This document shows, piece after piece, positions 8,019 to 18,261 of a stretch of 64,000 nt of DNA. The stretch covers positions 4,111,001 through 4,175,000 of the forward strand of contig NZ_CP114909.1 of NCBI RefSeq assembly GCF_027497355.1. Direction: 5' to 3'. Under the pieces are notes generated by a model, which searched no databases, had not been told where the DNA came from, and saw only the letters and a program-made list of their open reading frames with translations. The DNA is from Micromonospora sp. WMMA1947. GTDB lineage: Bacteria > Actinomycetota > Actinomycetes > Mycobacteriales > Micromonosporaceae. Made by a program: the position numbers and the translations under genes. Position 1 is the first letter of the stretch; every line of letters begins with the position of its first letter.

Positions 8019-10595
8019 GTGGGCGCAGGTCCCGACCCGGTTCGCGGTGCGGCCCCTCAGCCGCACCGGCGGCGCTCCGGGTTCCGGCTGCGGGACTGGC
8101 GGATGGGCACCAAGCTCGCCACGGTGCTGGTGATCCCCTCACTGGCGTTCCTGGTGCTGGCCGGCATCCAGACCCGGGGGCTGGTCGGGCAGACCACCAC
8201 GCTGAGCGCCTTCGCCGAGCAGGTCGGCATCGGGCGGCAGATCGCGACCGCCGTCGACCGGCTGCAGCACGAGCGGGACCGCACCGCCGGGGAACTGGCC
8301 GCGTTGCGCCGGGCCGGCACCGGCGCGGACCGGGACGCCGCCGTCGCCGCGCTCCGGCCGCTGCAGGAGGCCACCGACCGTGCGGTGGCCGAGCTGCGCG
8401 CCGCGGCGGCACCGCTGGCCGACGCCGACGCCGCCTGGCGCGTCTCCTACTCCGAAGCGATCGAGGCGTACGACCAGGTGGTGAACATCCGGGCGGCGGT
8501 GGCGCCGGCGGTGCTCTCCGCCGACACCGTGCTGAGCAACTACCACAGGTCGATCGCGTCGCTGCTGAACCTGCTGGCCGAGCCGTCGCCCGGCGGTGGC
8601 CGGCAGGAGCTGACCGAGGCGGTGCTGCGGTACGTGCAGCTCTCCCGGGTCAAGGAGCTGTCCTCGCGCGTCCGTGCGGAGCTCTACGCCGCCGCGCGGG
8701 CCGGCCGGTACGAGCCGGACGCGCAGGTGACGCTCAGCGACCTGCGGGCCCAGCAGCTCACCGCGCTCGGCGCGTTCCGGGTCGCCGCGACCTCCGACCA
8801 GATCCGCCGGTACGACCGGACCTCGGTCGACCCGGCCTTCGTCGCCGCCACCCAGCTGGAGGAGCGGACGCTGCCCGCCGGCGATGCCCGGCCGGCCCTG
8901 CTCGACGCGACCCAGTGGTGGGCGGCGAGTGAGCAGCGGCAGGAATTGTTCCGCCAGATGGAGAGCGAGATCGTCGCCGACGCGGTCCGCCAGGCCGACG
9001 ACGCCAGCGCCCGCCAGCTGCGTGACACGCTGCTGGTGGGCGGCGCGATCGCCACCGTGCTCCTGTCCGCGGTGCTGATCTCGCTGCTGGTCGGCCGGTC
9101 GGTGGCCCGCTCCATGCGGCAGCTGCGCGGGCAGGCGCTGCGGATCGCGCAGGTGGACCTGCCGTTGACGCTGCAACGGCTGCGGACGGTGGACCGTCCG
9201 ATCGGCGCGATCGACGTACCGCCCGCGGTGATCGACTCGCAGGACGAGATCGGCGAGCTGGCCGAGGCGTTCGTGGCGGTGCACCGCAGCGCCGTCGACG
9301 TGGCGGTCGAGCAGGCGATGATGCGGCGCAACGTCAACGCCATGTTCGTCAACCTGGCCCGGCGCAGCCAAGTGCTCGTCGAACGGCAGCTGGAGCTGCT
9401 CGACGACCTCGAACGCGAGGAGAGCGACCCGGACCAGCTGGAGAACCTGTTCAAGCTCGACCACCTGGCCGCCCGGATGCGCCGTAACGACGAGAGCCTG
9501 CTGGTGCTCGCCGGCACCGAGTCGACCCGGCGGTGGAACCGCCCGGTGGGCCTGGGCGCCGTGCTGCTGGCCGCGAGCGCGGAGATCGAGCAGTACCAGC
9601 GGGTACGCCACGAGAACCGGACCGACCTGCACGTCGTCGGGCACGCGGTGGGCGACCTGGTGCACCTGTTCGCGGAGCTGCTGGAGAACGCCACCGCCTT
9701 CTCCCGTCCGGAGACCGCGGTACGCGTGGTCGTCGAGCCGGACGGCCGGGGTGCGCTCGTGCAGATCGTCGACGAGGGGCTGGGCATGAGCCCGTCGGCG
9801 CTGGCCGAGGCGAACGCCGTGCTCGCCGAGCCGCCGGCCGCCGACGTGTCGGCCTCGGAACGGATGGGCCTGTTCGTGGTGAGCCACCTCAGCGCCCGCC
9901 ACGGCGTACGGGTGCGGTTGAGCGCCGGCCGGGAGGGCCTGGTGGCCCGGGTGCGGATCCCTGTCGAGCTGCTCGCCGAGGCGCCCGCGCCGGAGGTGGG
10001 CCAGCCGGCGCCGGTCCGGCTGGCGCGCGGTACGGCGCAGCCGGCGCTCACCGGCCCGGTCTCCGCGTCCGGGGCGCTGGCCGGGGCGACCGCCGAGCTG
10101 CCGGTGGCCGGATGGCGGCCGGCGCCGGGCCGGCCCGCGGCGCTGCCGGTGTCCCCGCTGACCGGCCGTCCGCTGGGTGACGGGACGGATGCCGGAGCCG
10201 GTGCGCCGGTGCCGGCCGCCGCGCCGGTGACGGTGCCGCGTCCCCGTCCGGGCCGGGCCGAGGACGTGCTCACGCCGGACGCCGGGGCGGCGGGCGGCGG
10301 CTGGTTCAGCCGGCAGGGGCCGGCCACGTCGTCGCTGGGTGTGACGCCGGCACCGGCGGCGACGCCGGTGACCGGAGGGACGAACGAGCGGGGCCTGCCG
10401 GTACGCGTGCCGATGGCCCAGCTCACCTCGGTCGCCCCGGCCGACCGCCCGGACCGACCGGTGGTGCGGCACGAGCCGGACCCGGAGGCGGTCGGCGGCA
10501 TGCTGTCGCGCCTCTACAGCGGCGTACGGCGGGCCGAGGCCGAGGAGACCACCGAGATGTACCTGCCGCGCGACGAAGGAGGACGACGACAGTGA
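8019..10595 (+). CDS. cvnA: Conservon-type sensor histidine kinase (nitrate/nitrite-sensing NIT domain)
   Basis: Membrane sensor of 858 residues. GTG 8019 is chosen because AGGAGG (8008-8013) lies 5 bases upstream; an earlier start at 7947 lacks this. First membrane span about residues 35-53 ([20 protein letters not shown]), an extracytoplasmic NIT-like helical domain to about 340, second span about 342-365, then a HAMP-like linker, a dimerisation helix without the usual His-box, and an HATPase_c domain ([34 protein letters not shown]). A proline-rich tail of about 190 residues follows. This is the CvnA arrangement of actinobacterial conservons, where the kinase acts with a roadblock protein, a DUF742 protein and a small GTPase. 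The next gene overlaps by 4 bases and encodes the roadblock partner. Confidence 0.88.
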   Translation: MGAGPDPVRGAAPQPHRRRSGFRLRDWRMGTKLATVLVIPSLAFLVLAGIQTRGLVGQTTTLSAFAEQVGIGRQIATAVDRLQHERDRTAGELAALRRAGTGADRDAAVAALRPLQEATDRAVAELRAAAAPLADADAAWRVSYSEAIEAYDQVVNIRAAVAPAVLSADTVLSNYHRSIASLLNLLAEPSPGGGRQELTEAVLRYVQLSRVKELSSRVRAELYAAARAGRYEPDAQVTLSDLRAQQLTALGAFRVAATSDQIRRYDRTSVDPAFVAATQLEERTLPAGDARPALLDATQWWAASEQRQELFRQMESEIVADAVRQADDASARQLRDTLLVGGAIATVLLSAVLISLLVGRSVARSMRQLRGQALRIAQVDLPLTLQRLRTVDRPIGAIDVPPAVIDSQDEIGELAEAFVAVHRSAVDVAVEQAMMRRNVNAMFVNLARRSQVLVERQLELLDDLEREESDPDQLENLFKLDHLAARMRRNDESLLVLAGTESTRRWNRPVGLGAVLLAASAEIEQYQRVRHENRTDLHVVGHAVGDLVHLFAELLENATAFSRPETAVRVVVEPDGRGALVQIVDEGLGMSPSALAEANAVLAEPPAADVSASERMGLFVVSHLSARHGVRVRLSAGREGLVARVRIPVELLAEAPAPEVGQPAPVRLARGTAQPALTGPVSASGALAGATAELPVAGWRPAPGRPAALPVSPLTGRPLGDGTDAGAGAPVPAAAPVTVPRPRPGRAEDVLTPDAGAAGGGWFSRQGPATSSLGVTPAPAATPVTGGTNERGLPVRVPMAQLTSVAPADRPDRPVVRHEPDPEAVGGMLSRLYSGVRRAEAEETTEMYLPRDEGGRRQ

Positions 10596-11014
10596 CGACG
10601 TTGAGCCAGGAGGCACGCGACCTGAGCTGGCTGGTGAACGCGTTCGCCGAGCGCGTTCCGGGGGTGGCGCACGCGGTGGTGGTGTCCTCCGACGGCCTCC
10701 TGGTGGCGATCTCGGCGCACCTGCCGCGCGACCACGCGGACAAGCTCGCCGCGGTGACCTCCGGCCTGATGAGCATCACCGCCGGGGCGGCCCAGATGTT
10801 CGACGGTGACGTCGTCAAGCAGACGGTGGTCGAGATGGGGCGCGGCTACTTCCTGGTGATGCAGATCCGCGACGGCTCGATCCTGGCCACGCTGGCCGGG
10901 GCGGACGCCGACATCGGTGTGGTCGGCTACGAGATGGCGCGGCTGGCCAAGCAGGCGGGCGAGATGCTCACCCCGGCGCTGCGCGCCGAACTGCAGCAGG
11001 CGCTGCCGCGCTGA
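10592..11014 (+). CDS. cvnB: Roadblock/LC7 domain protein (CvnB-like)
   Basis: A 140-residue single-domain roadblock/LC7 protein, the usual second gene of a conservon. It begins with GTG overlapping the kinase stop (GTGA). The segment [31 protein letters not shown] is typical for the family, which acts as a scaffold or GTPase-activating partner of the CvnD GTPase. What is unusual is that no DUF742 (CvnC) and no GTPase (CvnD) gene follows: a strong hairpin and an unrelated, oppositely oriented glycosidase come next. Confidence 0.9.
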   Translation: MTTLSQEARDLSWLVNAFAERVPGVAHAVVVSSDGLLVAISAHLPRDHADKLAAVTSGLMSITAGAAQMFDGDVVKQTVVEMGRGYFLVMQIRDGSILATLAGADADIGVVGYEMARLAKQAGEMLTPALRAELQQALPR

Positions 11015-11021
11015 TCCGCCG

Positions 11022-11052
11022 GCGTCCGGCCGGCCCACCACCGGCCGGACGC
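11022..11052. terminator. Strong hairpin after the conservon remnant
   Basis: GCGTCCGGCCGG (11022-11033) pairs perfectly with CCGGCCGGACGC (11041-11052) around a 7-base loop. It follows the roadblock stop by 8 bases and precedes the end of the convergent glycosidase gene, so it fits a bidirectional terminator. Confidence 0.85.
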
Positions 11053-11060
11053 TCACCGGT

Positions 11061-12554
11061 TCACAGCCCGTTGCGGCGGATCACGTCGCGGTACCAGTGG
11101 GCGCTGCGCTTGAGCACCCGCCGCTGGCTCGCGTAGTCGACGTAGACCAGGCCCCAGCGCTGCTCGTATCCCTCGGCCCACTCGAAGTTGTCCAGCAGCG
11201 ACCAGACGTGGTAGCTCTCCAGCGGCACCCCGTCGCCGATCGCCCGGTGGGCGGCGGCGAAGTGGTCGCGCAGGAAGGAGACCCGCCCGGGATCGTCGAC
11301 GTTGCCGTCCGCCCCGGGCACGTCGGGGCAGGGCAGCCCGTTCTCGGTGATGGTGATCGGCACCCGGCCGTAGTCGCGGGTGACCCGGGTGAGGATGTCG
11401 TACATGCCCTCCGGGTAGATCTGCTGCCACTCCGCCTCGGAGGTCGGCCACTTGCGGACCGTGCTGCCGTCGCCGGTGACGTAGATCGGCGTGTAGTACT
11501 GCACGGCGAGCAGGTCGACCGGGCTGGAAATGATCTTCAGGTCGCCGTCGCGGACGCCGCGGACCATCCGGCTGTCCGGGCCGAGGTCGTCCAGCACGTC
11601 CTGCGGGTACGCGCCCTTGAAGATCGAGTCGAGGTAGAGGCGGTTCTCGTAGCCGTCGTAGAGCCGGGTCGCGGCTGCCGACTCGGCGGAGTCGTCGGCC
11701 GGGTAGCAGGGGTGCAGGTTGAGCGCCGGGCCGATCCGGCCGGTGAGGCCGGAGGCGCGCAGCGCCTGCACGGCGAGGCCGTGGGCGAGCTGGAGGTGGT
11801 GGGCGACCAGGTATGCCGCGTCCTCGTCCTGGAAGCCCGGGGCGTGGTGGCCCCAGATGTAGCCGTTCTGCACCACGGTCTTCGGCTCGTTGACTGTCAG
11901 CCAGACCGGCACCTGGTCACCGAGGGCGCGGAAGACCGCGTCGGCGTACTCGGCGAAGCGCTCGGCGGTGTCCCGGTTCTCCCAGCCGCCGTCGTCCTGA
12001 AGGGCCTGGGGGAGGTCCCAGTGGAACAGCGTGGCCATCGGCGCGATGCCGCGCTCGTGCAGCCCGTCCACCAGCCGGCGGTAGAAGTCGAGGCCCCGCT
12101 GGTTGGGACGGCCGGAGCCGTCGGCCTGGATGCGGGGCCAGGAGATGGAGAACCGGTAGCTGCGCAGCCCCAGGTCGCGCATCAGGTCCAGGTCCTGCGC
12201 GTACCGGTGGTAGTGGTCGGCCGCGACGTCGCCGGTGTCGCCGTTGCGGATCCGGCCCGGCGTGTGGCTGAAGGTGTCCCAGACGGACTCACCCCGCCCG
12301 TCCTCCTTCGCGGCCCCCTCGATCTGGTACGCCGAGGTCGCCGCCCCCCAGCCGAAGCCCTCGGGGAAGCGCAGCCCGCGGTCCGGCTCCGGGTCGGTGA
12401 CGCGCTCGGGCGGGCTGTCGCAGCCGCCGAGGGCGGCGGTGGACGCGGCGATGCCCGCCGCGGTGGCGCCGGCGAGCCCGGTCCGGGCCGCGCCGGCCGC
12501 GGTCGCGGACAGGGCGGCGCGGCGGAGCAGGCGCCGTCGGGTGAGTAACGACAT
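11061..12554 (-). CDS. Secreted GH1 beta-glucosidase
   Basis: A 497-residue family 1 glycoside hydrolase that cleaves terminal beta-D-glucosides such as cellobiose. The N-terminus has a Tat-like twin-arginine stretch (RRRLLRRAAL) and a lipobox-like ALGGC, so it is probably exported folded and lipid-anchored; GH1 enzymes are more often cytoplasmic, which makes this export signal notable. Catalytic acid/base Glu is in LTVNEP (about 220) and the nucleophile Glu in ITENG (about 410). The start ATG 12554 has GAGGAG close upstream. A palindromic CebR-type operator at 12590-12603 lies 36 bases before the start, linking it to the cellulase across the intergenic region. Confidence 0.93.
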   Translation of the reverse strand: MSLLTRRRLLRRAALSATAAGAARTGLAGATAAGIAASTAALGGCDSPPERVTDPEPDRGLRFPEGFGWGAATSAYQIEGAAKEDGRGESVWDTFSHTPGRIRNGDTGDVAADHYHRYAQDLDLMRDLGLRSYRFSISWPRIQADGSGRPNQRGLDFYRRLVDGLHERGIAPMATLFHWDLPQALQDDGGWENRDTAERFAEYADAVFRALGDQVPVWLTVNEPKTVVQNGYIWGHHAPGFQDEDAAYLVAHHLQLAHGLAVQALRASGLTGRIGPALNLHPCYPADDSAESAAATRLYDGYENRLYLDSIFKGAYPQDVLDDLGPDSRMVRGVRDGDLKIISSPVDLLAVQYYTPIYVTGDGSTVRKWPTSEAEWQQIYPEGMYDILTRVTRDYGRVPITITENGLPCPDVPGADGNVDDPGRVSFLRDHFAAAHRAIGDGVPLESYHVWSLLDNFEWAEGYEQRWGLVYVDYASQRRVLKRSAHWYRDVIRRNGL

Positions 12555-12589
12555 GAGGTTTCTCCTCGGAGTGACGGGCCGCCCTGGGC

Positions 12590-12603
12590 CGGGAGCGCTC
12601 CCA
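12590..12603. promoter_or_regulatory. CebR-type operator upstream of the GH1 gene
   Basis: CGGGAGCGCTCCCA matches 13 of 14 bases of the TGGGAGCGCTCCCA box bound by the LacI-family cellulose regulators CebR (Streptomyces) and CelR (Thermobifida). It lies 36 bases upstream of the beta-glucosidase start. Confidence 0.8.
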
Positions 12604-13057
12604 TTCTAGCCAGGAAGCGGCCGGCCCCGATCCGGCGGTCGCGGCGAGGTGCGCGCGGCCGGCGGGCGGCCGGAAAGTGGGTGGGCGGGGGCGTCGCTCG
12701 GGAACACCGGGGGCGGCGTGAGCGGCGAGGGGTGGGGTGGATAGCGAGAAAGGCCGTCCGGGTGGCGTGTCACGCCTGTCCCGTCGGCCTCTTTTGCCGT
12801 CGACAACGGGGGTTTAGTGTGGGGACGGGGGAGGGCAACCCCCGTCCCCAACGATGGTGCACACACGCACGAAGTGGAATTGGCGTCCGTCGTGCGCGTC
12901 GCGCGGGAGCCGGGCCACGCGAGTGGCTCTGGTTCCACCTCCCTCCGTCTGGCGGGTGGCGGCCGGCGGCGGCGTCCGGGCTGGTCCGCCGTCGGCCTCT
13001 GGGCCGACGCGCCGGGCGCGGGTGCACCCGGCGATCCAGTACTTGTATCACCGTCGA

Positions 13058-13071
13058 TGGAAGCGCTCCCA
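13058..13071. promoter_or_regulatory. CebR-type operator 1 of the cellulase
   Basis: TGGAAGCGCTCCCA, one mismatch from the TGGGAGCGCTCCCA consensus, 326 bases upstream of the GH48 start codon. Confidence 0.8.
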
Positions 13072-13167
13072 TCGGCGATGCTGCGACTGTAACGCCCGTC
13101 ACGGGTTTGGAAAAGCCCCTAAACGAGATCGAAACATGGAAGCGCGTATCTGCGCTGGCCGTTGTGG

Positions 13168-13181
13168 TGGGAGCGCTTCCA
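13168..13181. promoter_or_regulatory. CebR-type operator 2 of the cellulase
   Basis: TGGGAGCGCTTCCA, one mismatch from the CebR/CelR consensus and the mirror image of the box at 13058. The two boxes are 110 bases centre to centre, about ten helical turns, which would allow looping by a LacI-family dimer of dimers. Confidence 0.8.
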
Positions 13182-13396
13182 TGTCACACTCTCGTCACGC
13201 CACGCGGAGCCAGTGAACGCGAGCGCGGGCCGCCGAGGGCACCCGGTGACGAACCGGTGCGGCGTCCCCATCCCCGGCACGGCCGGGACGACCACCTTTC
13301 CGGACGCCTCCGTCCCCCCGCGTACGCCCGTCGTCGCGTGGAGGCGCCCCGCCGGGACCCCGAGGTCCCGGCCCGGTCCGAGGAGACACCGCCCAC

Positions 13397-16303
13397 ATGA
13401 GACTTCTGGCCAGACGTCGCCGTACGGCGATGGTCGCCGCCACCGCCCTCGTCATAGGCGGGGTGGCCCTGCCCGCGGGCGCCGCCCAGGCCGCGCCCGC
13501 CTGTGACGTGACCTATGCGACGAGCGACTGGAACAACGGGTTCACCGCCACCGTCACCATCAAGAACCTGGGCGACGCGCTGAACAACTGGTCGCTGAAG
13601 TTCGCCTTCCCGAACAGCAGCCAGCGCGTGGTTCAGGGCTGGTCGGCCCGGTGGAGCCAGTCCGGCAGCGAGGTCACCGCGACGAACGAGTCGTGGAACG
13701 GCAGCCTGCCCACCGGCGCGTCCACCAGCATCGGCTTCAACGGCAGCTACAGCGGCAGCAACCCGAAGCCCACCGCGTTCACCCTCAACGGGGTCGCCTG
13801 CAACGGCGCGCAGACCAACCAGCCGCCGACGGTCTCCCTGAGCGTGCCGTCCGGCCCGTTCGAGGCGCCGGCGGACGTCCCGCTGACCGCGACCGCCGGC
13901 GACGCCGACGGCACCATCAGCAAGGTCGAGTTCTACCGCAACGGCCTGCTCGTCAACACCGACACCACCGCGCCGTACGGCTACGACCTGCTCGACCTGC
14001 CGGCCGGCAGCTACACGGTGCAGGCCAAGGCGTACGACAACGCGGGCGGCACCGCCGTCTCGGAGAAGTCGTTCACCGTCACCGCGGCGACCGGGCCCAG
14101 GCTGGTCGCCAGCCCGTCGGCGGTCACCGTGTCAGAGGGCGGCAGCGCCACGGTCCGGTACACGCTCAGCGCGGCGCCCACCGCCAACGTACCGGTGAGC
14201 CTCGCCGTCACCGGTGACAGCGACATCACCGTCTCGCCGTCCACGCTGACGCTCACCCCGAGCAACTGGAGCACCGGCGTCACCGCCACGGTGTCCGCCG
14301 CGGAGGACTCCGACACGGTCGGCGGCACCGCCACGATCACCGCGTCGGCCACCGGCTACGCCCCGATCTCGGTCGTCGCCACCGAGGCGGACAACGACAC
14401 CCCCGGCGGCGACAACGACTACATCAAGAAGTTCCTCGACCAGTACGGCAAGATCAAGAACTCGGGCTACTTCAGCCCCGAGGGCGTGCCGTACCACTCG
14501 ATCGAGACGCTGATCGTCGAGGCGCCCGACCACGGCCACGAGACCACCTCGGAGGCGTTCAGCTTCTGGCTCTGGCTGGAGGCGCAGTACGGCCGGGTCA
14601 CCCAGAACTGGGCCCCGTTCAACAACGCCTGGACCGTGATGGAGAAGTACATCATCCCGTCGCACGCCGACCAGGCCACCGCCGGCTCGCCCGGCACCCC
14701 GCAGTACGCCGCCGAGCACAACCTGCCCAGCCAGTACCCGTCGACGCTGGACGCCAACGTCCCGGTCGGCCAGGACCCGCTGCGCTCGGAGCTGCAGTCC
14801 ACCTACGGCACCGGTGACATCTACGGCATGCACTGGCTGCTCGACGTGGACAACACCTACGGCTACGGCCGCTGCGGCGACGGCACCACCCGGCCCGCGT
14901 ACATCAACACCTTCCAGCGGGGCACCCAGGAGTCGGTGTGGGAGACCGTGCCGCAGCCGTCCTGCGACACGTTCAAGCACGGCGGCCCGAACGGCTACCT
15001 GGACCTGTTCGTCAAGGAGTCCAGCGCCCCGGCCAAGCAGTGGAAGTACACGAACGCCCCGGACGCCGACGCGCGTGCCGTCCAGGCCGCCTACTGGGCG
15101 CTGACCTGGGCCAAGGCGCAGGGCAAGCAGGCCGACGTGGCGGCCACCGTGGCCAAGGCCGCCAAGATGGGCGACTACCTGCGCTACGCGCTGTTCGACA
15201 AGTACTTCAAGAAGATCGGCAACTGTGTCGGCGCGACCACCTGCCCGGCCGCCAGCGGTCGTGACTCGGCGCACTACCTGCTGTCCTGGTACTACGCCTG
15301 GGGCGGCGCGTACGACGCCTCGCAGAACTGGTCGTGGCGGATCGGCTCCAGCCACAGCCACTTCGGCTACCAGAACCCGTTCGCGGCCTGGGTGATGACC
15401 AACGTCTCGGAGCTGAAGCCGAAGTCGCCGACCGCGGCCTCCGACTGGCAGAAGAGCCTCGACCGGCAGCTGGAGTTCTACACCTGGCTCCAGTCGGCCG
15501 AGGGCGGCATCGCCGGTGGCGCCACGAACAGCTGGGACGGCAGCTACGCCCAGCCGCCGGCCGGCACCGCCACCTTCTACGGCATGTTCTACGACGTCGA
15601 CCCGGTCTACAACGACCCGCCGTCGAACCAGTGGTTCGGCATGCAGGCCTGGTCGATGCAGCGCATCGCCGAGCTGTACCTGGAGACCGGCAACGCGAAG
15701 GCCAAGGCGCTGCTGGACAAGTGGGTGCCGTGGGCGATCGCCAACACCACGCTCGGCACCAACTGGTCGATCCCGTCGGACATGAAGTGGACGGGCCAGC
15801 CGGCCAACTGGAACCCGAGCAGCCCGCAGCCGAACACCAACCTGCACGTCGAGGTGACGGTCAAGGGCCAGGACGTCGGCGTCGCCGGCGCCTACGCCCG
15901 CACGCTCATCGCGTACGCGGCGAAGTCCGGCAACACCGCGGCGAAGGACACCGCCAAGGGCCTGCTGGACGCGCTCTCGGCGTCCGCCGACAGCAAGGGC
16001 GTCTCGACGCCGGAGAAGCGCGGCGACTACAAGCGTTTCGACGACGTCTACAACGCCGCCGACGGCCAGGGTCTCTACGTCCCCAACGGCTGGACCGGGA
16101 AGATGCCCAACGGCGACGCGATCGCCCCGGGCAAGAGCTTCCTGGACATCCGCTCGTTCTACAAGAACGACCCGGACTGGCCGAAGGTGCAGGCGTACCT
16201 GGACGGCGGTCCCGAGCCGGTCTTCAACTACCACCGGTTCTGGGCGCAGGCGGACATCGCCATGGCGTACGCCGACTACGGCACCTACTTCCCGCAGGGG
16301 TGA
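13397..16303 (+). CDS. Secreted CBM2-GH48 processive cellulase
   Basis: A 968-residue exoglucanase. Order: signal peptide 1-34 (basic MRLLARRRR, hydrophobic core, cleavage after AAQA), a family 2 cellulose-binding module about 36-138 with its disulfide cysteines (ACDVTY and GVACNG) and exposed Trp residues (DWNNGF, WSARW), an Ig/PKD-like linker domain about 145-232, a Calx-beta-like domain about 236-330, and the GH48 catalytic domain from about 335 to the end. The GH48 general acid lies in the segment [13 protein letters not shown], which is intact. GH48 enzymes attack cellulose processively from the reducing end and are the key cellulase of many actinomycetes. The start has GGAG upstream (CGAGGAGACACCGCCCAC-ATG). 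Two CebR-type boxes upstream predict induction by cellobiose; a hairpin ends the transcript. Confidence 0.95.
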   Translation: MRLLARRRRTAMVAATALVIGGVALPAGAAQAAPACDVTYATSDWNNGFTATVTIKNLGDALNNWSLKFAFPNSSQRVVQGWSARWSQSGSEVTATNESWNGSLPTGASTSIGFNGSYSGSNPKPTAFTLNGVACNGAQTNQPPTVSLSVPSGPFEAPADVPLTATAGDADGTISKVEFYRNGLLVNTDTTAPYGYDLLDLPAGSYTVQAKAYDNAGGTAVSEKSFTVTAATGPRLVASPSAVTVSEGGSATVRYTLSAAPTANVPVSLAVTGDSDITVSPSTLTLTPSNWSTGVTATVSAAEDSDTVGGTATITASATGYAPISVVATEADNDTPGGDNDYIKKFLDQYGKIKNSGYFSPEGVPYHSIETLIVEAPDHGHETTSEAFSFWLWLEAQYGRVTQNWAPFNNAWTVMEKYIIPSHADQATAGSPGTPQYAAEHNLPSQYPSTLDANVPVGQDPLRSELQSTYGTGDIYGMHWLLDVDNTYGYGRCGDGTTRPAYINTFQRGTQESVWETVPQPSCDTFKHGGPNGYLDLFVKESSAPAKQWKYTNAPDADARAVQAAYWALTWAKAQGKQADVAATVAKAAKMGDYLRYALFDKYFKKIGNCVGATTCPAASGRDSAHYLLSWYYAWGGAYDASQNWSWRIGSSHSHFGYQNPFAAWVMTNVSELKPKSPTAASDWQKSLDRQLEFYTWLQSAEGGIAGGATNSWDGSYAQPPAGTATFYGMFYDVDPVYNDPPSNQWFGMQAWSMQRIAELYLETGNAKAKALLDKWVPWAIANTTLGTNWSIPSDMKWTGQPANWNPSSPQPNTNLHVEVTVKGQDVGVAGAYARTLIAYAAKSGNTAAKDTAKGLLDALSASADSKGVSTPEKRGDYKRFDDVYNAADGQGLYVPNGWTGKMPNGDAIAPGKSFLDIRSFYKNDPDWPKVQAYLDGGPEPVFNYHRFWAQADIAMAYADYGTYFPQG

Positions 16304-16310
16304 GGTGACC

Positions 16311-16350
16311 CCTCCTCCGTGGGCGGGCGCGAGCCCGCCCGCGGAGGAGG
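16311..16350 (+). terminator. Hairpin after the cellulase gene
   Basis: CCTCCTCCG-T-GGGCGGGC (16311-16328) pairs with GCCCGCCC-G-CGGAGGAGG (16333-16350) around a GCGA tetraloop: 17 pairs with a single internal mismatch, 8 bases after the stop codon. Confidence 0.88.
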
Positions 16351-16558
16351 CCGACCCGGCCGATGGGGGAACGGAGCGGCCGGGTCGGCGAACGGCCTGA
16401 CGCCCACGGTCAGGCCGGGTGGGCCGGCCGTCCGGCCGACGCAGCGGACCGGCCGGCCCACCACTCCGCCCGGCGACGACCCATGGCGCGAAAAGGCACG
16501 CAAAAATCAGCGGTCCACGGGATCACATCCGGGCCCTGGACGGAGTAACGTATTTGAC

Positions 16559-16590
16559 GGAGAGGCCGCTCCCCCCGTGGCGGCCTCTCC
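16559..16590 (-). terminator. Hairpin after the DUF3159 gene
   Basis: GGAGAGGCCG (16559-16568) and CGGCCTCTCC (16581-16590) form a 10-base-pair stem with a 12-base loop, directly after the stop of the leftward DUF3159 gene at 16592. Confidence 0.75.
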
Positions 16591-16591
16591 A

Positions 16592-17281
16592 TTATTCTGT
16601 GCGCGCCGCCACACCGTCCGCGCCCGCCGCGTCCACCGGGTGCCGCAGCCCCGGATGACCGGCCGGCAGCGAGCGCCGGATCACCATCCAGCTCCCCGCC
16701 AGCGCCGCCGCGATCAGCGGCCAGGTCAGCGCCGCCCGCGCCACGGTGAGCGCGACCACCTGCCCGTACAGCCACAGCGGGATGAACACCGCGACCCGCA
16801 GCACGTAGGTGGCGGCCCACACCCAGCTGCCCCGGCCGTACGCCCGCAGCAGCGCCGGGTCGCGCCGCCACCGGGTCCGCTGGCCCAGCGCCGTGCCGAC
16901 CACCACACCCAGCAGCGGCCACCGCACCACGATGCTCACCACCCAGGCCAGCGCGCTCGCCGTGTTCGCGGCGATCTGGAGCAGGAAGAAGTCGGCCGCC
17001 CGGCCGGTGCGCAACGCGATGAGCGCCGCCACGCAGACCGCGAGCAGCCCGACCAGTACCGAGCGGGGACGGTCGCCGCGCCGCCACCGCCAGCCGGCCA
17101 CCGCCGTACCGGTCAGCACCGCCGCGAGCACTCCGCCGCCCAGCCCGCCGAGCACCCAGCCGAGCCCGAACGCCAGCGGCGGGAGCGTCGCGTCCACCGC
17201 CCCGCGCCGGCCGCCGAGCAGGTCGGCCAGCGACTCCGGCCGCGGCCCGTCCGCCGGTTGCCGCTGCGGCGTGCCGGTCAC
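16592..17281 (-). CDS. DUF3159 family membrane protein
   Basis: A 229-residue polytopic membrane protein with about six hydrophobic spans (for example FGLGWVLGGLGGGVLAAVLTG, VLVGLLAVCVAALIAL, WPLIAAALAGSWMVI). The core sequence (LRTGRAADFFLLQIAANTASALAWVVSIVVRWPLLGV in pieces) fits the actinobacterial DUF3159 family, whose function is unknown. The start is taken as GTG 17281, with GGAGG 6-10 bases upstream; the frame stays open for 48 more codons but would overlap the divergent PAP2 promoter. No partner gene suggests a role. Confidence 0.8.
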   Translation of the reverse strand: MTGTPQRQPADGPRPESLADLLGGRRGAVDATLPPLAFGLGWVLGGLGGGVLAAVLTGTAVAGWRWRRGDRPRSVLVGLLAVCVAALIALRTGRAADFFLLQIAANTASALAWVVSIVVRWPLLGVVVGTALGQRTRWRRDPALLRAYGRGSWVWAATYVLRVAVFIPLWLYGQVVALTVARAALTWPLIAAALAGSWMVIRRSLPAGHPGLRHPVDAAGADGVAARTE

Positions 17282-17373
17282 GCGCCACCTCCTCGAATCG
17301 CCCGCCTCACCGTACGCCGCCACCGATGGCGCTCCGCCGCGCGCGTCAGCGGTCCTACCGTTAAGTTGTCCGG

Positions 17374-18255
17374 GTGCGGGAGACGGCGAGGGGTTGGACG
17401 GCGGTCTGGTTGGTCGTACTGGCACTGTTCCAGACAGCCGTGTTCGGGCTGGTGTGGCGCTTCGCCGTACACACCGAACTGGGCCAGTGGCTGGACACGG
17501 TGGCGCTCACCGGCAACCGGATCGGCCAGGACCGCATCGACGGTCCGGTGGACACCCTCCTCAACGCCATGTCGGTGGTGTCGCTGCTGGCCGCGACCGC
17601 GGTGATCGGCTTCATCGCGCTGATCCGGGGGCGCAAGGCGCTCGCCGTCACCGCGACGCTGCTGATCGGCGGCGCGAACGTGACCACCCAGGTGCTCAAG
17701 CACTACCTGGTCCGCCCCGACTTCGGCATCGATCCGGAACGGGCCGCCGCCGGCAACAGCCTGCCCAGCGGGCACACCGCCGTGGCGGCCTCGGTCGCGA
17801 TCGCGCTGATCCTGGTGCTGCCGCGCAAGCTGCGGGTGACCGGAGCGTTCCTCGGCGCCGGGTACGCCGCCGCCGCCGGTGTCGCCACGCTCTCCGCCGG
17901 CTGGCACCGGCCCAGCGACGCGGTCGCCGCGTACCTGGTGGTCGGCGCGTGGGCCGCCGTCGCCGGGCTGGTGCTGCTGTTCTTCCAGCGGGAGCAGGCC
18001 GTGGTGGAGCCGGGCGACGCGCACCGGATGGCCGGCGCCGTGCTCGCCGGCCTCGGCGTCGTCGCCCTGCTGGCCTCCGCGGTGGCGCTGTCCTGGCTGG
18101 TCGACCGTTCCACCATCCCCGTCGAGGCGCTCGGCCGCCGTCCGCTGTTCATCGGGTACGCGGGCAGCGCGGCCGGCATCGGCGGCACGATCGCGGTGGT
18201 CGCCGCGCTGGTGCTGGTCGTGGTGCACCGGCTGGTGCCCCGCTGGAAGGGCTGA
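17374..18255 (+). CDS. PAP2-type phosphatase family membrane protein
   Basis: A 293-residue membrane phosphatase with at least six spans. The three PAP2 motifs are recognisable: KHYLVRPDFG (KxxxxxxRP), SLPSGHTA (PSGH) and SAGWHRPSD (SRxxxxxHxxxD, first Arg replaced by Ala-Gly). PAP2 enzymes dephosphorylate lipid phosphates such as phosphatidic acid or undecaprenyl diphosphate. TAAGTT (17362-17367) lies 6 bases before the GTG and there is no ribosome site, suggesting a leaderless mRNA. The C-terminal third is a further membrane region with no catalytic motif. It precedes the isomerase-family gene by 6 bases, so the two are co-transcribed. Confidence 0.87.
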   Translation: MRETARGWTAVWLVVLALFQTAVFGLVWRFAVHTELGQWLDTVALTGNRIGQDRIDGPVDTLLNAMSVVSLLAATAVIGFIALIRGRKALAVTATLLIGGANVTTQVLKHYLVRPDFGIDPERAAAGNSLPSGHTAVAASVAIALILVLPRKLRVTGAFLGAGYAAAAGVATLSAGWHRPSDAVAAYLVVGAWAAVAGLVLLFFQREQAVVEPGDAHRMAGAVLAGLGVVALLASAVALSWLVDRSTIPVEALGRRPLFIGYAGSAAGIGGTIAVVAALVLVVVHRLVPRWKG

Positions 18256-18261
18256 CCGCCG

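Larger units (their letters stand above)
12610..13396. other. Divergent regulatory region between GH1 and GH48 genes
   Basis: Nearly 790 bases without a convincing gene. It holds two further CebR-type boxes (13058-13071 and 13168-13181) and a degenerate half-box near 13137, all nearer the cellulase. Small open frames here have no family features and conflicting frames. GC content is patchier than in the flanking genes around 13080-13150, as expected for a promoter. A long untranslated leader of about 200 bases is likely between the right-hand operator and the cellulase start. Confidence 0.7.

Noticed and set aside
12681..13400. Open frames of 90-240 codons between the GH1 and GH48 genes
   Set aside because: They overlap in all frames, have atypical composition and cover the CebR operators; the region is better read as regulatory DNA.
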